Of a DNA stretch of 6,386 nucleotides, positions 6,305-6,386 are shown one piece after another. Position 1 is the first letter of the stretch. The number at the start of each line of letters is the position of its first letter. A program made the translations under genes and the position numbers. This DNA comes from Myroides sp. (GTDB taxonomy: Bacteria; Bacteroidota; Bacteroidia; Flavobacteriales; Flavobacteriaceae): positions 1-6,386 of the forward strand of contig JAHAYQ010000232.1 in the NCBI GenBank assembly GCA_018384465.1, given 5' to 3'. The notes beneath the pieces are model-generated. The model was not told the DNA's origin and did not search any database. It worked only from the letters and a program-made list of their open reading frames with translations.

Positions 6305-6312
6305 TATTTTTG
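6305..6312 (+). promoter_or_regulatory. Candidate -7 element for the gene starting at 6344
   Basis: TATTTTTG is an exact TAnnTTTG match in the 77-bp gap after uvrA. It would start transcription near 6319 and leave a leader of about 25 nt. No -33 TTG is found at the usual spacing. I see no intrinsic terminator between uvrA and this gene, so read-through from uvrA is also possible. Confidence 0.45.
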
Positions 6313-6343
6313 TGCAATTTCAAAGTTCACAACAACTATAATT

Positions 6344-6386
6344 ATGAGCAAAATTATCTCCTTTTTGTCATCTACCCGGTTAATGG
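6344..6386 (+). CDS. N-terminal start of a probable ResB/CcsA-type cytochrome c biogenesis protein (3' end outside window)
   Basis: An ATG at 6344-6346 opens a frame that continues to the window end. It gives 14 full codons, MSKIISFLSSTRLM. The pattern of a short polar start, FLxSTRLM, then an expected hydrophobic helix resembles the N-terminus of flavobacterial ResB/CcsA fusion proteins. Those are large membrane proteins of the System II pathway, which exports and ligates haem to apocytochrome c. This rests on my memory of related sequences and only 14 residues, so the family call is tentative. That a coding region starts here is better supported, because a promoter-like TATTTTTG lies upstream and the frame is open. 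Confidence 0.45.
   Translation, partial: MSKIISFLSSTRLM

Overview
The window is AT-rich chromosomal DNA from a member of the Bacteroidota, most likely the Flavobacteriaceae. Three things point there. The start sites are preceded by the flavobacterial -7 element TAnnTTTG rather than a TATAAT box. Recognisable Shine-Dalgarno sequences are absent. The Nth and UvrA proteins carry peculiarities that I recall from flavobacterial homologues: Nth without its iron-sulfur cysteines, and UvrA without one CxxC pair. The content looks like ordinary core genome. I see no transposase, integrase, CRISPR array, tRNA, rRNA or phage gene.

Layout. Positions 1-119 hold the 3' end of an unidentified plus-strand gene. 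It converges on bcp (144-596, minus), a BCP/PrxQ-type thiol peroxidase. A 39-bp intergenic region with a perfect 7+7 bp dyad separates bcp from the divergent nth (636-1295, plus), an endonuclease III glycosylase lacking the C-terminal [4Fe-4S] ligands. nth converges, with a 6-bp gap, on a FUSC-type membrane protein gene (1302-2363, minus). Upstream of that lies a minus-strand unit: an ECF-type sigma factor (2664-3248), a small basic ORF (2469-2612), and an intrinsic terminator that overlaps the small ORF's stop codon. A 204-bp, very AT-rich divergent region with a 15-bp direct repeat separates the sigma factor from uvrA (3453-6266, plus), the nucleotide excision repair ATPase. The window ends in the first 14 codons of a further plus-strand gene (6344 onward). 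Its N-terminus resembles flavobacterial ResB/CcsA-type cytochrome c biogenesis proteins.

How the genes fit together. bcp (peroxide detoxification), nth (repair of oxidised pyrimidines) and uvrA (bulky-lesion repair) all serve protection from damage. bcp and nth share a compact divergent control region, and uvrA shares one with the sigma factor. That suggests, but does not prove, coordinated stress control. The FUSC gene has its own promoter and appears independent. The least characterised elements are the 47-residue ORF behind the sigma factor, the bcp-nth dyad and the repeat-bearing sigma-uvrA spacer. I found no clear evidence of a wholly new multi-gene system.
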